Assembly: GCA_964016885.1 (NCBI GenBank)
Contig: OZ024742.1
Location: 6,546,158-6,610,157 of the forward strand
Length of the DNA stretch: 64,000 nucleotides
From: Eledone cirrhosa
Taxonomy: Eukaryota; Mollusca; Cephalopoda; Octopoda; Eledonidae
Direction: 5' to 3'
How positions within the stretch are numbered: the stretch's first letter is position 1; each line of letters begins with the position of its first letter. A program made the position numbers and the translations under genes. Below, piece after piece: positions 1 through 14,860 of the stretch. The notes beneath the pieces are model-generated. The model did not search any database, was not told where the DNA came from, and saw only the letters and a list, made by a program, of their open reading frames with translations.

Positions 1-3000
1 TAGTCCCTTACCCTAGTAGTTAGAGGGTTAACCAGAGCAGTTTAGTGATCTATAACATAGTTTGTTAGACTAGTAGCTATAGGGTTAACCAGAGCAGCTT
101 AGTGATCTATAACATAGTTTCTTAGCCTAGTATTTAGAGGGTTAACCAGAGCAGTTTATTGATCTATAACATAGTTTCTTACCCTAGTATTTCGAGGGTT
201 AACCAGAGCAGTTTAGTGATCTATAACATAGTTTCTTACCCTAGTAGTTAGAGGGTTAACCAGAGCAGTTTAGTGATATATAACATAGTTTCTTACCCTA
301 GTAGTTAGAGGGTTAACCAGAGCAGTTTAGTGATCTATAACATAGTTTGTTAGACTGGTAGCTAGAGGGTTAAGCAGAGCAGTTTAGTGATCTATAACAT
401 AGTCTCTTACCCTAGTAGTTAGAGGGTTAACCAGAGCAGTTTAGTGATCTATAACATGGTTTCTTACCCTAGTATTTCGAGGGTTAACCAGAGCAGTTTA
501 GTGATCTATAACATAGTCTGTTAGACTAGTAGCTAGAGGGTTAACCAGAGCAGTTTAGTGATCTATAACATAGTCTCTTACCCTAGTAGATAGAGGGTTA
601 ACCAGAGCAGTTTAGTGATATATAACATAGTCCCTTACCCTAGTAGTTATTGGGTTAACCAGAGCAGTTTAGTGATCTATAACATAGTTTCTTACCCTAG
701 TAGTTAGAGGGTTAACCAGAGCAGTTTAGTGATATATAACATAGTCCCTTACCCTAGTAGTTAGAGGGTTCACCAGAGCAGTTTAGTGATCTATAACATG
801 GTTTCTTACCCTAGTATTTCGAGGGTTAACCAGAGCAGTTTAGTGATCTATAACATAGTTTCTTACCCTAGTTGTTAGAGGGTTAACCAGAGCAGTTTAG
901 TGATATATAACATAGTCCCTTACCCTAGTAGTTAGAGGGTCAACCAGAGCAGTTTAGTGATCTATAACATAGTTTCTTACCCTAGTAGTTAGAGGGTTAA
1001 CCAGAGCAGTTTAGTGATATATAACATAGTTTGTTAGACTAGTAGTTAGAGGGTTAACCAGAGCAGTTTAGTGATCTATAACATAGTTTCTTACCCTAGT
1101 AGTTAGAGGGTTAACCAGAGCAGTTTAGTGATCTATAACATAGTTTGTTAGACTAGTAGCTAGAGGGTTAAGCAGAGCAGTTTAGTGATCTATAACATAG
1201 TTTCTTACCCTAGTAGTTAGAGGGTTAACCAGAGCAGTTTAGTGATATATAACATAGTTCGTTACCCTAGTAGTTAGAGGGTTAACCAGAGCAGTTTAGT
1301 GATCTATAACATAGTTTCTTACCCTAGTAGTTAGAGGGTTAACCAGAGCAGTTTAGTGATATATAACATAGTCCCTTACCCTAGTAGTTAGAGGGTTAAC
1401 CAGAGCAGTTTAGTGATCTATAACATAGTTTGTTAGACTAGTAGCTAGAGGGTTAACCAGAGCAGTTTAGTGATCTATAACATAGTTTCTTAGCCTAGTA
1501 GTTAGAGGGTTAACCAGAGCAGTTTATTGATCTATAACATAGTTTCTTACCCTAGTATTTCGAGGGTTAACCAGAGCAGTTTAGTGATCTATAACATAGT
1601 TTCTTACCCTAGTAGTTAGAGGGTTAACCAGAGCAGTTTAGTGATCTATAACATAGTTTCTTACCCTAGTAGTTAGAGGGTTAACCAGAGCAGTTTAGTG
1701 ATATATAACATAGTTTCTTACCGTAGTAGTTAGAGGGTTAACCAGAGCAGTTTAGTGATTTATAACATAGTTTGTTAGACTAGTAGCTAGAGGGTTAAGC
1801 AGAGCAGTTTAGTGATCTATAACATAGTCTCTTACCCTAGTAGTTAGAGGGTTAACCAGAGCAGTTTAGTGATCTATGACATGGTTTCTTACCCTAGTAT
1901 TTCGAGGGTTAACCAGCGCAGTTTAGTGATATATAACATAGTCCCTTACCCTAGTAGTTAGAGGGTTAACCAGAGCAGTTTAGTGATCAATGACACATTT
2001 CCTTACCCTAGTAGTTAGAGGGTTAACCAGAGCAGTTTAGTGATGTATAACATAGTTCCTTACCCTAGTAATTAGAGGATTAACCAGAGCAGTTTAGTGA
2101 TCTATAACATGGTTTCTTACCCTAGTAGGTAGAGGGTTAACCAGAACTGTTTAGTGATCTATAACATAGTTTCTTACCCTAGTAGTTAGAGGGTTAACCA
2201 GAGCAGTTTAGTGATCTATAACATGGTTTCGTACCCTAGTATTTCGAGGGTTAACCAGAGCAGTTTAGTGATCAATAACATAGTTTGTTAGACTAGTAGC
2301 TAGAGGGTTAACCAGAGCAGTTTAGTGATGTATAACTTGGTTTCTTTGCCTAGTAGTTATAGGGTAACCAGAGCAGTTTAGTGATCTATAACATAGTTTC
2401 TTACCCAAGTAGTTAGAGGGTTAACCAGAGCAGTTTAGTGATATATAACATAGTTCCTTACCCTAGTAGTTAGAGGGTTAACCAGAGCAGTTTAGTGATC
2501 TATAACATAGTTCCTTAACCTAGTAGTTAGAGGGTTAACTAGAGCAGTTTAGTGATCTATAACATAGTTCCTTAACCTAGTAGTTAGAGGGTTAACCAGA
2601 GAAGTTTAGTGATGTATAACATAGTTCCTTACCCTAGTAATTAGAGGGTTAACCAGAGCAGTTTAGTGATATATAACATAGTCCCTTACCCTAGTAGTTA
2701 CAGGGTTACCCCGTGCAGTTTAGTGATATATAATATAGTTCCTTACCCTAGTAGTTAGAGGGTTAAGCAGAGCAGTTTAGTGATTTATAACATAGTTTCA
2801 TACCCTAGTAGTTAGAGGGTTAAGCAGAGCAGTTTAGTGATATATAACATAGTTCCTTACCCTAGTAGTTAGAGGGTTAAGCAGAGCAGTTTAGTGATAT
2901 ATAAATAGTTCCTTACCCTAGTAGTTAGAGGGTTAAGCAGTACAGTTTAGTGATCTATAACATAGTTTCTTAGACTAGTAGTTAGAGGGTTAACAAGAGC

Positions 3001-6000
3001 AGTTTAGTCATATATAACATAGTTCCTTACCCTAGTAGTTAGAGGGTTAACCAGAGCAGTTTAGTGATATATAACATAGTCCCTTACCCTAGTAGTTAGA
3101 GGGTTAACCAGAGCAGTTTAGTGATATATAAGATAGTTCCTTACCCTAGTAGTTAGAGGGTTAACCAGAGCAGTTTAGTGATCAATGACACAGTTCCTTA
3201 CCCTAGTAGTTAGAGGTTTAACCAGAGCAGTTTAGTGATCTATAACATAGTTTGTTAGACTAGTAGCAAGAGGGTTAACCAGAGCAGTTTAGTGATCTAT
3301 AACATGGTTTCTTACCCTAGTATTTCGAGGGTTAACCAGAGCAGTTTAGTGATATATAACATAGTTTCTTACCCTAGTAGTTAGAGGGTTAACCAGAGCA
3401 GTTTAGTGATATATAACATAGTCCCTTACCCTAGTAGTTAGAGGCTTAACCAGAGCAATTTAGTGATCTATAACATAGTTTCTTACCCTAGTAGTTAATG
3501 GGTTAACCAGAGCAGTTTAGTGATATATAACATAGTCCCTTACCCTAGTACTTAGCGGGTTAACCAGAGCAGTTTAGTGATGTATAACATAGTTTGTTAG
3601 ACTAGTAGCTAGAGGGTTAATCAGAGCAGCTTAGTGATCTATAACATAGTTTCTTAGCCTAGTAGTTAGAGGGTTAACCAGAGCAGTTTAGTGATCTATA
3701 ACATAGTTTCTTAGCCTAGTAGTTAGAGGGTTAACCAGAGCAGTTTAGTGATCTATAACTTAGTTGTTACCCTAGTAGCTAGAGCGTTAACCAGAGCAGT
3801 TTAGTGATCTATAACATAGTTTCTTACCCTAGTAGATAGAGGGTTAACCAGAGCAGATTAGTGATCTATAACATAGTTTGTTAGACTAGTATCTAGAGGG
3901 TTAACCAGAGCAGTTTAGTGATGTATAACTTGGTTTCTTTGCCTAGTAGTTATAGGGTTAACCAGAGCAGTTTAGTGATCTATAACATAGTTTCTTACCC
4001 AAGTAGTTAGAGGGTTAACCAGAGCAGTTTAGTGATATATAACATAGTTCCTTACCCTAGTAGTTAGAGGGTTAACCAGAGCAGTTTAGTGATCTATAAC
4101 ATAGTTCCTTAACCTAGTAGTTAGAGGGTTAACTAGAGCAGTTTAGTGATCTATAACATAGTTCCTTAACCTAGTAGTTAGAGGGTTAACCAGAGAAGTT
4201 TAGTGATGTATAACATAGTTCCTTACCCTAGTAATTAGAGGGTTAACCAGAGCAGTTTAGTGATCTATAACATGGTTTCTTACCCTAGTAGGTAGAGGGT
4301 TAACCAGAACTGTTTAGTGATCTATAACATAGTTCCTTACCCTAGTAGTTACAGGGTTACCCCGTGCAGTTTAGTGATATATAATATAGTTCCTTACCCT
4401 AGTAGTTAGAGGGTTAAGCAGAGCAGTTTAGTGATCTATAACATAGTTTCATACCCTAGTAGTTAGAGGGTTAAGCAGAGCAGTTTAGTGATATATAACA
4501 TAGTTCCATACCCTAGTAGTTAGAGGGTTAAGCAGAGCAGTTTAGTGATATATAACATAGTTCCTTACCCTAGTAGTTAGAGGGTTAACCAGTACAGTTT
4601 AGTGATCTATAACATAGTTTCTTAAACTAGTAGTTAGAGGGTTAACAAGAGCAGTTTAGTCATATATAACATAGTTCCTTACCCTAGTAGTTAGAGGGTT
4701 AACCAGAGGAGTTTAGTGATATATAAGATAGTTCCTTACCCTAGTAGTTAGAGGGTTAACCAGAGCAGTTTAGTGATATATAACATAGTCCCTTGCCCTA
4801 GTAGTTAGAGGGTTAACCAGAGCAGTTTAGTGATCTATAACATAGTTCCTTACCCTAGTAGTTAGAGGGTTAACCAGAGCAGTTTAGTGATCAATGACAC
4901 AGTTCCTTACCCTAGTAGTTAGAGGTTTAACCAGAGCAGTTTAGTGATCTATAACATAGTTTGTTAGACTAGTATCTAGAGGGTTAACCAGAGCAGTTTT
5001 GTGATCTATAACATAGTCTCTTACCCTAGTAGTTAGAGGGTTAACCAGAGCAGTTTAGTGATCTATAACATAGTTTCTTACCCTAGTAGTTAGAGGGTTA
5101 ACCAGAGCAGTTTAGTGATATATAACATAGTTTCTTACCCTAGTAGTTAGAGGGTTAACCAGAGCAGTTTAGTGATCTATAACATAGTTTCTTAGACTAG
5201 TAGTTAGAGGGTTAACAAGAGCAGTTTAGTCATATATAACATAGTTCCTTACCCTAGTAGTTAGAGGGTTAACCAGAGGAGTTTAGTGATATATAAGATA
5301 GTTCCTTACCCTAGTAGTTAGAGGGTTAACCAGAGCAGTTTAGTGATATATAACATAGTCCCTTACCCTAGTAGTTAGAGGCTTAACCAGAGCAATTTAG
5401 TGATCTATAACATAGTTTCTTACCCTAGTAGTTAATGGGTTAACCAGAGCAGTTTAGTGATATATAACATAGTCCCTTACCCTAGTACTTAGCGGGTTAA
5501 CCAGAGCAGTTTAGTGATGTATAACATAGTTTGTTAGACTAGTAGCTAGAGGGTTAATCAGAGCAGCTTAGTGATCTATAACATAGTTTCTTAGCCTAGT
5601 AGTTAGAGGGTTAACCAGAGCAGTTTAGTGATCTATAACATAGTTTCTTAGCCTAGTAGTTAGAGGGTTAACCAGAGCAGTTTAGTGATCTATAACTTAG
5701 TTGTTACCCTAGTAGCTAGAGCGTTAACCAGAGCAGTTTAGTGATATATAACATAGTCCCTTACCCTAGTACTTAGCGGGTTAACCAGAGCAGTTTAGTG
5801 ATGTATAACATAGTTTGTTAGACTAGTAGCTAGAGGGTTAATCAGAGCAGCTTAGTGATCTATAACATAGTTTCTTACCCTAGTAGATAGAGGGTTAACC
5901 AGAGCAGATTAGTGATCTATAACATAGTTTGTTAGACTAGTAGCTAGAGGGTTAACCAGAGCAGTTTAGTGATGTATAACTTGGTTTCTTTGCCTAGTAG

Positions 6001-9000
6001 TTATAGGGTTAACCAGAGCAGTTTAGTGATCTATAACATAGTTTCTTACCCAAGTAGTTAGAGGGTTAACCAGAGCAGTTTAGTGATATATAACATAGTT
6101 CCTTACCCTAGTAGTTAGAGGGTTAACCAGAGCAGTTTAGTGATCTATAACATAGTTCCTTAACCTAGTAGTTAGAGTGTTAACTAGAGTAGTTTAGTGA
6201 TCTATAACATAGTTCCTTAACATAGTAGTTAGAGGGTTAACCAGAGAAGTTTAGTGATGTATAACATAGTTCCTTACCCTAGTAATTAGAGGGTTAACCA
6301 GAGCAGTTTAGTGATCTATAACATGGTTTCTTACCCTAGTAGGTAGAGGGTTAACCAGAACTGTTTAGTGATCTATAACATAGTTCCTTACCCTAGTAGT
6401 TACAGGGTTAAGCAGAGCAGTTTAGTGATCTATAACATAGTTTCATACCCTAGTAGTTAGAGGGTTAAGCAGAGCAGTTTAGTGATATATAACATAGTTC
6501 CATACCCTAGTAGTTAGAGGGTTCACCAGAGCAGTTTAGTGATCTATAACATGGTTTCTTACCCTAGTATTTCGAGGGTTAACCAGAGCAGTTTAGTGAT
6601 CTATAACATAGTTTCTTACCCTAGTTGTTAGAGGGTTAACCAGAGCAGTTTAGTGATATATAACATAGTCCCTTACCCTAGTAGTTAGAGGGTCAACCAG
6701 AGCAGTTTAGTGATCTATAACATAGTTTCTTACCCTAGTAGTTAGAGGGTTAACCAGAGCAGTTTAGTGATATATAACATAGTTTGTTAGACTAGTAGTT
6801 AGAGGGTTAACCAGAGCAGTTTAGTGATCTATAACATGGTTTCTTACCCTAGTATTTCGAGGGTTAACCAGAGCAGTTTAGTGATCTATAACATAGTTTC
6901 TTACCCTAGTTGTTAGAGGGTTAACCAGAGCAGTTTAGTGATATATAACATAGTCCCTTACCCTAGTAGTTAGAGGGTCAACCAGAGCAGTTTAGTGATC
7001 TATAACATAGTTTCTTACCCTAGTAGTTAGAGGGTTAACCAGAGCAGTTTAGTGATATATAACATAGTTTGTTAGACTAGTAGTTAGAGGGTTAACCAGA
7101 GCAGTTTAGTGATCTATAACATAGTTTCTTACCCTAGTAGTTAGAGGGTTAACCAGAGCAGTTTAGTCATCTATAACATAGTTTGTTAGACTAGTAGCTA
7201 GAGGGTTAAGCAGAGCAGTTTAGTGATCTATAACATAGTCTCTTACCCTAGTAGTTAGAGGGTTAACCAGAGCAGTTTAGTGATCTATAACATGGTTTCC
7301 TACCCTAGTATTTCGAGGGTTAACCAGAGCAGTTTAGTGATCTATAACATAGTTTCTTACCCTAGTAGTTAGAGGGTTAACCAGAGCAGTTTAGTGATAT
7401 ATAACATAGTTCGTTACCCTAGTAGTTAGAGGGTTAACCAGATCAGTTTAGTGATCTATAACATAGTTTCTTACCCTAGTAGTTAGAGGGTTAACCAGAG
7501 CAGTTTAGTGATATATAACATAGTCCCTTACCCTAGTAGTTAGAGGGTTAACCAGAGCAGTTTAGTGATCTATAACATAGTTTGTTAGACTAGTAGCTAG
7601 AGGGTTAACCAGAGCAGTTTAGTGATCTATAACATAGTTTCTTAGCCTAGTATTTAGAGGGTTAACCAGAGCAGTTTATTGATCTATAACATAGTTTCTT
7701 ACCCTAGTATTTCGAGGGTTAACCAGAGCAGTTTAGTGATCTATAACATAGTTTCTTACCCTAGTAGTTAGAGGGTTAACCAGAGCAGTTTAGTGATATA
7801 TAACATAGTTTCTTACCCTAGTAGTTAGAGGGTTAACCAGAGCAGTTTAGTGATCTATAACATAGTTTGTTAGACTAGTAGCTAGAGGGTTAAGCAGAGC
7901 AGTTTAGTGATCTATAACATAGTCTCTTACCCTAGTAGTTAGAGGGTTAACCAGAGCAGTTTAGTGATCTATAACATGGTTTCTTACCCTAGTATTTCGA
8001 GGGTTAACCAGAGCAGTTTAGTGATCTATAACATAGTCTGTTAGACTAGTAGCTAGAGGGTTAACCAGAGCAGTTTAGTGATCTATAACATAGTCTCTTA
8101 CCCTAGTAGATAGAGGGTTAACCAGAGCAGTTTAGTGATATATAACATAGTCCCTTACCCTAGTAGTTATTGGGTTAACCAGAGCAGTTTAGTGATCTAT
8201 AACATAGTTTCTTACCCTAGTAGTTAGAGGGTTAACCAGAGCAGTTTAGTGATATATAACATAGTCCCTTACCCTAGTAGTTAGAGGGTTCACCAGAGCA
8301 GTTTAGTGATCTATAACATAGTTTCTTACCCTAGTTGTTAGAGGGTTAACCAGAGCAGTTTAGTGATATATAACATAGTCCCTTACCCTAGTAGTTAGAG
8401 GGTCAACCAGAGCAGTTTAGTGATCTATAACATAGTTTCTTACCCTAGTAGTTAGAGGGTTAACCAGAGCAGTTTAGTGATATATAACATAGTTTGTTAG
8501 ACTAGTAGTTAGAGGGTTAACCAGAGCAGTTTAGTGATCTATAACATAGTTTCTTACCCTAGTAGTTAGAGGGTTAACCAGAGCAGTTTAGTGATCTATA
8601 ACATAGTTTGTTAGACTAGTAGCTAGAGGGTTAAGCAGAGCAGTTTAGTGATCTATAACATAGTTTCTTACCCTAGTAGTTAGAGGGTTAACCAGAGCAG
8701 TTTAGTGATATATAACATAGTCCCTTACCCTAGTAGTTAGAGGGTTAACCAGAGCAGTTTAGTGATCTATAACATAGTTTGTTAGACTAGTAGCTAGAGG
8801 GTTAACCAGAGCAGTTTAGTGATCTATAACATAGTTTCTTAGCCTAGTAGTTAGAGGGTTAACCAGAGCAGTTTATTGATCTATAACATAGTTTCTTACC
8901 CTAGTATTTCGAGGGTTAACCAGAGCAGTTTAGTGATCTATAACATAGTTTCTTACCCTAGTAGTTAGAGGGTTAACCAGAGCAGTTTAGTGATCTATAA

Positions 9001-12000
9001 CATAGTTTCTTACCCTAGTAGTTAGAGGGTTAACCAGAGCAGTTTAGTGATATATAACATAGTTTCTTACCCTAGTAGTTAGAGGGTTAACCAGAGCAGT
9101 TTAGTGATTTATAACATAGTTTGTTAGACTAGTAGCTAGAGGGTTAAGCAGAGCAGTTTAGTGATCTATAACATAGTCTCTTACCCTAGTAGTTAGAGGG
9201 TTAACCAGAGCAGTTTAGTGATCTATGACATGGTTTCTTACCCTAGTATTTCGAGGGTTAACCAGAGCAGTTTAGTGATATATAACATAGTCCCTTACCC
9301 TAATAGTTAGAGGGTTAACCAGAGCAGTTTAGTGATCAATGACACATTTCCTTACCCTAGTAGTTAGAGGGTTAACCAGAGCAGTTTAGTGATGTATAAC
9401 ATAGTTCCTTACCCTAGTAATTAGAGGATTAACCAGAGCAGTTTAGTGATCTATAACATGGTTTCTTACCCTAGTAGGTAGAGGGTTAACCAGAACTGTT
9501 TAGTGATCTATAACATAGTTTCTTACCCTAGTAGTTAGAGGGTTAACCAGAGCAGTTTAGTGATCTATAACATGGTTTCGTACCCTAGTATTTCGAGGGT
9601 TAACCAGAGCAGTTTAGTGATCAATAACATAGTTTGTTAGACTAGTAGCTAGAGGGTTAACCAGAGCAGTTTAGTGATGTATAACTTGGTTTCTTTGCCT
9701 AGTAGTTATAGGGTAACCAGAGCAGTTTAGTGATCTATAACATAGTTTCTTACCCAAGTAGTTAGAGGGTTAACCAGAGCAGTTTAGTGATATATAACAT
9801 AGTTCCTTACCCTAGTAGTTAGAGGGTTAACCAGAGCAGTTTAGTGATCTATAACATAGTTCCTTAACCTAGTAGTTAGAGGGTTAACTAGAGCAGTTTA
9901 GTGATCTATAACATAGTTCCTTAACCTAGTAGTTAGAGGGTTAACCAGAGAAGTTTAGTGATGTATAACATAGTTCCTTACCCTAGTAATTAGAGGGTTA
10001 ACCAGAGCAGTTTAGTGATATATAACATAGTCCCTTACCCTAGTAGTTACAGGGTTACCCCGTGCAGTTTAGTGATATATAATATAGTTCCTTACCCTAG
10101 TAGTTAGAGGGTTAAGCAGAGCAGTTTAGTGATTTATAACATAGTTTCATACCCTAGTAGTTAGAGGGTTAAGCAGAGCAGTTTAGTGATATATAACATA
10201 GATCCTTACCCTAGTAGTTAGAGGGTTAAGCAGAGCAGTTTAGTGATATATAAATAGTTCCTTACCCTAGTAGTTAGAGGGTTAACCAGTACAGTTTAGT
10301 GATCTATAACATAGTTTCTTAGACTAGTAGTTAGAGGGTTAACAAGAGCAGTTTAGTCATATATAACATAGTTCCTTACCCTAGTAGTTAGAGGGTTAAC
10401 CAGAGGAGTTTAGTGATATATAAGATAGTTCCTTACCCTAGTAGTTAGAGGGTTAACCAGAGCAGTTTAGTGATATATAACATAGTCCCTTACCCTAGTA
10501 GTTAGAGGGTTAACCAGAGCAGTTTAGTGATATATAAGATAGTTCCTTACCCTAGTAGTTAGAGGGTTAACCAGAGCAGTTTAGTGATCAATGACACAGT
10601 TCCTTACCCTAGTAGTTAGAGGTTTAACCAGAGCAGTTTAGTGATCTATAACATAGTTTGTTAGACTAGTAGCTAGAGGGTTAACCAGAGCAGTTTAGTG
10701 ATCTATAACATAGTCTCTTACCCTAGTAGATAGAGGGTTAACCAGAGCAGTTTAGTGATCTATAACATGGTTTCTTACCCTAGTATTTCGAGGGTTAACC
10801 AGAGCAGTTTAGTGATATATAACATAGTTTCTTACCCTAGTAGTTAGAGGGTTAACCAGAGCAGTTTAGTGATATATAACATAGTCCCTTACCCTAGTAG
10901 TTAGAGGCTTAACCAGAGCAATTTAGTGATCTATAACATAGTTTCTTACCCTAGTAGTTAATGGGTTAACCAGAGCAGTTTAGTGATATATAACATAGTC
11001 CCTTACCCTAGTACTTAGCGGGTTATCCAGAGCAGTTTAGTGATGTATAACATAGTTTGTTAGACTAGTAGCTAGAGGGTTAATCAGAGCAGCTTAGTGA
11101 TCTATAACATAGTTTCTTAGCCTAGTAGTTAGAGGGTTAACCAGAGCAGTTTAGTGATCTATAACATAGTTTCTTAGCCTAGTAGTTAGAGGGTTAACCA
11201 GAGCAGTTTAGTGATCTATAACTTAGTTGTTACCCTAGTAGCTAGAGCGTTAACCAGAGCAGTTTAGTGATCTATAACATAGTTTCTTACCCTAGTAGAT
11301 AGAGGGTTAACCAGAGCAGATTAGTGATCTATAACATAGTTTGTTAGACTAGTATCTAGAGGGTTAACCAGAGCAGTTTAGTGATGTATAACTTGGTTTC
11401 TTTGCCTAGTAGTTATAGGGTTAACCAGAGCAGTTTAGTGATCTATAACATAGTTTCTTACCCAAGTAGTTAGAGGGTTAACCAGAGCAGTTTAGTGATA
11501 TATAACATAGTTCCTTACCCTAGTAGTTAGAGGGTTAACCAGAGCAGTTTAGTGATCTATAACATAGTTCCTTAACCTAGTAGTTAGAGGGTTAACTAGA
11601 GCAGTTTAGTGATCTATAACATAGTTCCTTAACCTAGTAGTTAGAGGGTTAACCAGAGAAGTTTAGTGATGTATAACATAGTTCCTTACCCTAGTAATTA
11701 GAGGGTTAACCAGAGCAGTTTAGTGATCTATAACATGGTTTCTTACCCTAGTAGGTAGAGGGTTAACCAGAACTGTTTAGTGATCTATAACATAGTTCCT
11801 TACCCTAGTAGTTACAGGGTTACCGCGTGCAGTTTAGTGATATATAATATAGTTCCTTACCCTAGTAGTTAGAGGGTTAAGCAGAGCAGTTTAGTGATCT
11901 ATAACATAGTTTCATACCCTAGTAGTTAGAGGGTTAAGCAGAGCAGTTTAGTGATATATAACATAGTTCCATACCCTAGTAGTTAGAGGGTTAAGCAGAG

Positions 12001-14860
12001 CAGTTTAGTGATATATAACATAGTTCCTTACCCTAGTAGTTAGAGGGTTAACCAGTACAGTTTAGTGATCTATAACATAGTTTCTTAGACTAGTAGTTAG
12101 AGGGTTAACAAGAGCAGTTTAGTCATATATAACATAGTTCCTTACCCTAGTAGTTAGAGGGTTAACCAGAGGAGTTTAGTGATATATAAGATAGTTCCTT
12201 ACCCTAGTAGTTAGAGGGTTAACCAGAGCAGTTTAGTGATATATAACATAGTCCCTTACCCTAGTAGTTAGAGGGTTAACCAGAGCAGTTTAGTGATCTA
12301 TAACATAGTTCCTTACCCTAGTAGATAGAGGGTTAACCAGAGCAGTTTAGTGATCAATGACACAGTTCCTTACCCTAGTAGTTAGAGGTTTAACCAGAGC
12401 AGTTTAGTGATCTATAACATAGTTTGTTAGACTAGTATCTAGAGGGTTAACCAGAGCAGTTTTGTGATCTATAACATAGTCTCTTACCCTAGTAGTTAGA
12501 GGGTTAACCAGAGCAGTTTAGTGATCTATAACATAGTTTCTTACCCTAGTAGTTAGAGGGTTAACCAGAGCAGTTTAGTGATATATAACATAGTTTCTTA
12601 CCCTAGTAGTTAGAGGGTTAACCAGAGCAGTTTAGTGATCTATAACATAGTTTCTTAGACTAGTAGTTAGAGGGTTAACAAGAGCAGTTTAGTCATATAT
12701 AACATAGTTCCTTACCCTAGTAGTTAGAGGGTTAACCAGAGGAGTTTAGTGATATATAAGATAGTTCCTTACCCTAGTAGTTAGAGGGTTAACCAGAGCA
12801 GTTTAGTGATATATAACATAGTCCCTTACCCTAGTAGTTAGAGGGTTAACCAGAGCAGTTTAGTGATATATAAGATAGTTCCTTACCCTAGTAGTTAGAG
12901 GGTTAACCAGAGCAGTTTAGTGATCAATGACACAGTTCCTTACCCTAGTAGTTAGAGGTTTAACCAGAGCAGTTTAGTGATCTATAACATAGTTTGTTAG
13001 ACTAGTAGCTAGAGGGTTAACCAGAGCAGTTTAGTGATCTATAACATAGTCTCTTACCCTAGTAGATAGAGGGTTAACCAGAGCAGTTTAGTGATCTATA
13101 ACATGGTTTCTTACCCTAGTAGTTAGAGGGTTAACCAGAGCAGTTTAGTGATATATAACATAGTCCCTTACCCTAGTAGTTAGAGGCTTAACCAGAGCAA
13201 TTTAGTGATCTATAACATAGTTTCTTACCCTAGTAGTTAATGGGTTAACCAGAGCAGTTTAGTGATATATAACATAGTCCCTTACCCTAGTACTTAGCGG
13301 GTTAACCAGAGCAGTTTAGTGATGTATAACATAGTTTGTTAGACTAGTAGCTAGAGGGTTAATCAGAGCAGCTTAGTGATCTATAACATAGTTTCTTAGC
13401 CTAGTAGTTAGAGGGTTAACCAGAGCAGTTTAGTGATCTATAACATAGTTTCTTAGCCTAGTATTTAGAGGGTTAACCAGAGCAGTTTAGTGATCTATAA
13501 CTTAGTTGTTACCCTAGTAGCTAGAGCGTTAACCAGAGCAGTTTAGTGATATATAACATAGTCCCTTACCCTAGTACTTAGCGGGTTAACCAGAGCAGTT
13601 TAGTGATGTATAACATAGTTTGTTAGACTAGTAGCTAGAGGGTCAATCAGAGCAGCTTAGTGATCTATAACATAGTTTCTTACCCTAGTAGATAGAGGGT
13701 TAACCAGAGCAGATTAGTGATCTATAACATAGTTTGTTAGACTAGTAGCTAGAGGGTTAACCAGAGCAGTTTAGTGATGTATAACTTGGTTTCTTTGCCT
13801 AGTAGTTATAGGGTTAACCAGAGCAGTTTAGTGATCTATAACATAGTTTCTTACCCAAGTAGTTAGAGGGTTAACCAGAGCAGTTTAGTGATATATAACA
13901 TAGTTCCTTACCCTAGTAGTTAGAGGGTTAACCAGAGCAGTTTAGTGATCTATAACATAGTTCCTTAACCTAGTAGTTAGAGGGTTAACTAGAGCAGTTT
14001 AGTGATCTATAACATAGTTCCTTAACCTAGTAATTAGAGGGTTAACCAGAGCAGTTTAGTGATCTATAACATGGTTTCTTACCCTAGTAGGTAGAGGGTT
14101 AACCAGAACTGTTTAGTGATCTATAACATAGTTCCTTACCCTAGTAGTTACAGGGTTACCCCGTGCAGTTTAGTGATATATAATATAGTTCCTTACCCTA
14201 GTAGTTAGAGGGTTAAGCAGAGCAGTTTAGTGATCTATAACATAGTTTCATACCCTAGTAGTTAGAGGGTTAAGCAGAGCAGTTTAGTGATATATAACAT
14301 AGTTCCATACCCTAGTAGTTAGAGGGTTAAGCAGAGCAGTTTAGTGATATATAACATAGTTCCTTACCCTAGTAGTTAGAGGGTTAACCAGTACAGTTTA
14401 GTGATCTATAACATAGTTTCTTAGACTAGTAGTTAGAGGGTTAACAAGAGCAGTTTAGTCATATATAACATAGTTCCTTACCCTAGTAGTTAGAGGGTTA
14501 ACCAGAGGAGTTTAGTGATATATAAGATAGTTCCTTACCCTAGTAGTTAGAGGGTTAACCAGAGCAGTTTAGTGATATATAACATAGTCCCTTACCCTAG
14601 TAGTTAGAGGGTTAACCAGAGCAGTTTAGTGATCTATAACATAGTTCCTTACCCTAGTAGTTAGAGGGTTAACCAGAGCAGTTTAGTGATCAATGACACA
14701 GTTCCTTACCCTAGTAGTTAGAGGTTTAACCAGAGCAGTTTAGTGATCTATAACATAGTTTCTAAGACTAGTAGTTAGAGGGTTAACAAGAGCAGTTTAG
14801 TCATATATAACATAGTTCCTTACCCTAGTAGTTAGAGGGTTAACCAGAGCAGTTTAGTGA
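1..14860. repeat. Satellite superblock: two copies of a roughly 7.4-kb higher-order segment
   Basis: The monomer order at 1 onward recurs at 7,521 onward, including rare variants such as TTTAGAGG after TAGTA and TTTATTGATC. The rare TATAACTTGGTTTCTTTGCC monomer lies at 2,331, 3,924 and 5,975 in the first copy and at 9,680, 11,387 and 13,780 in the second. The offset between copies is 7,520 bp at the start and 7,349 bp at the marker, a difference of 171 bp or exactly three monomers. The two copies are therefore homologous but have gained or lost whole monomers, as unequal exchange would produce. Confidence 0.8.
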
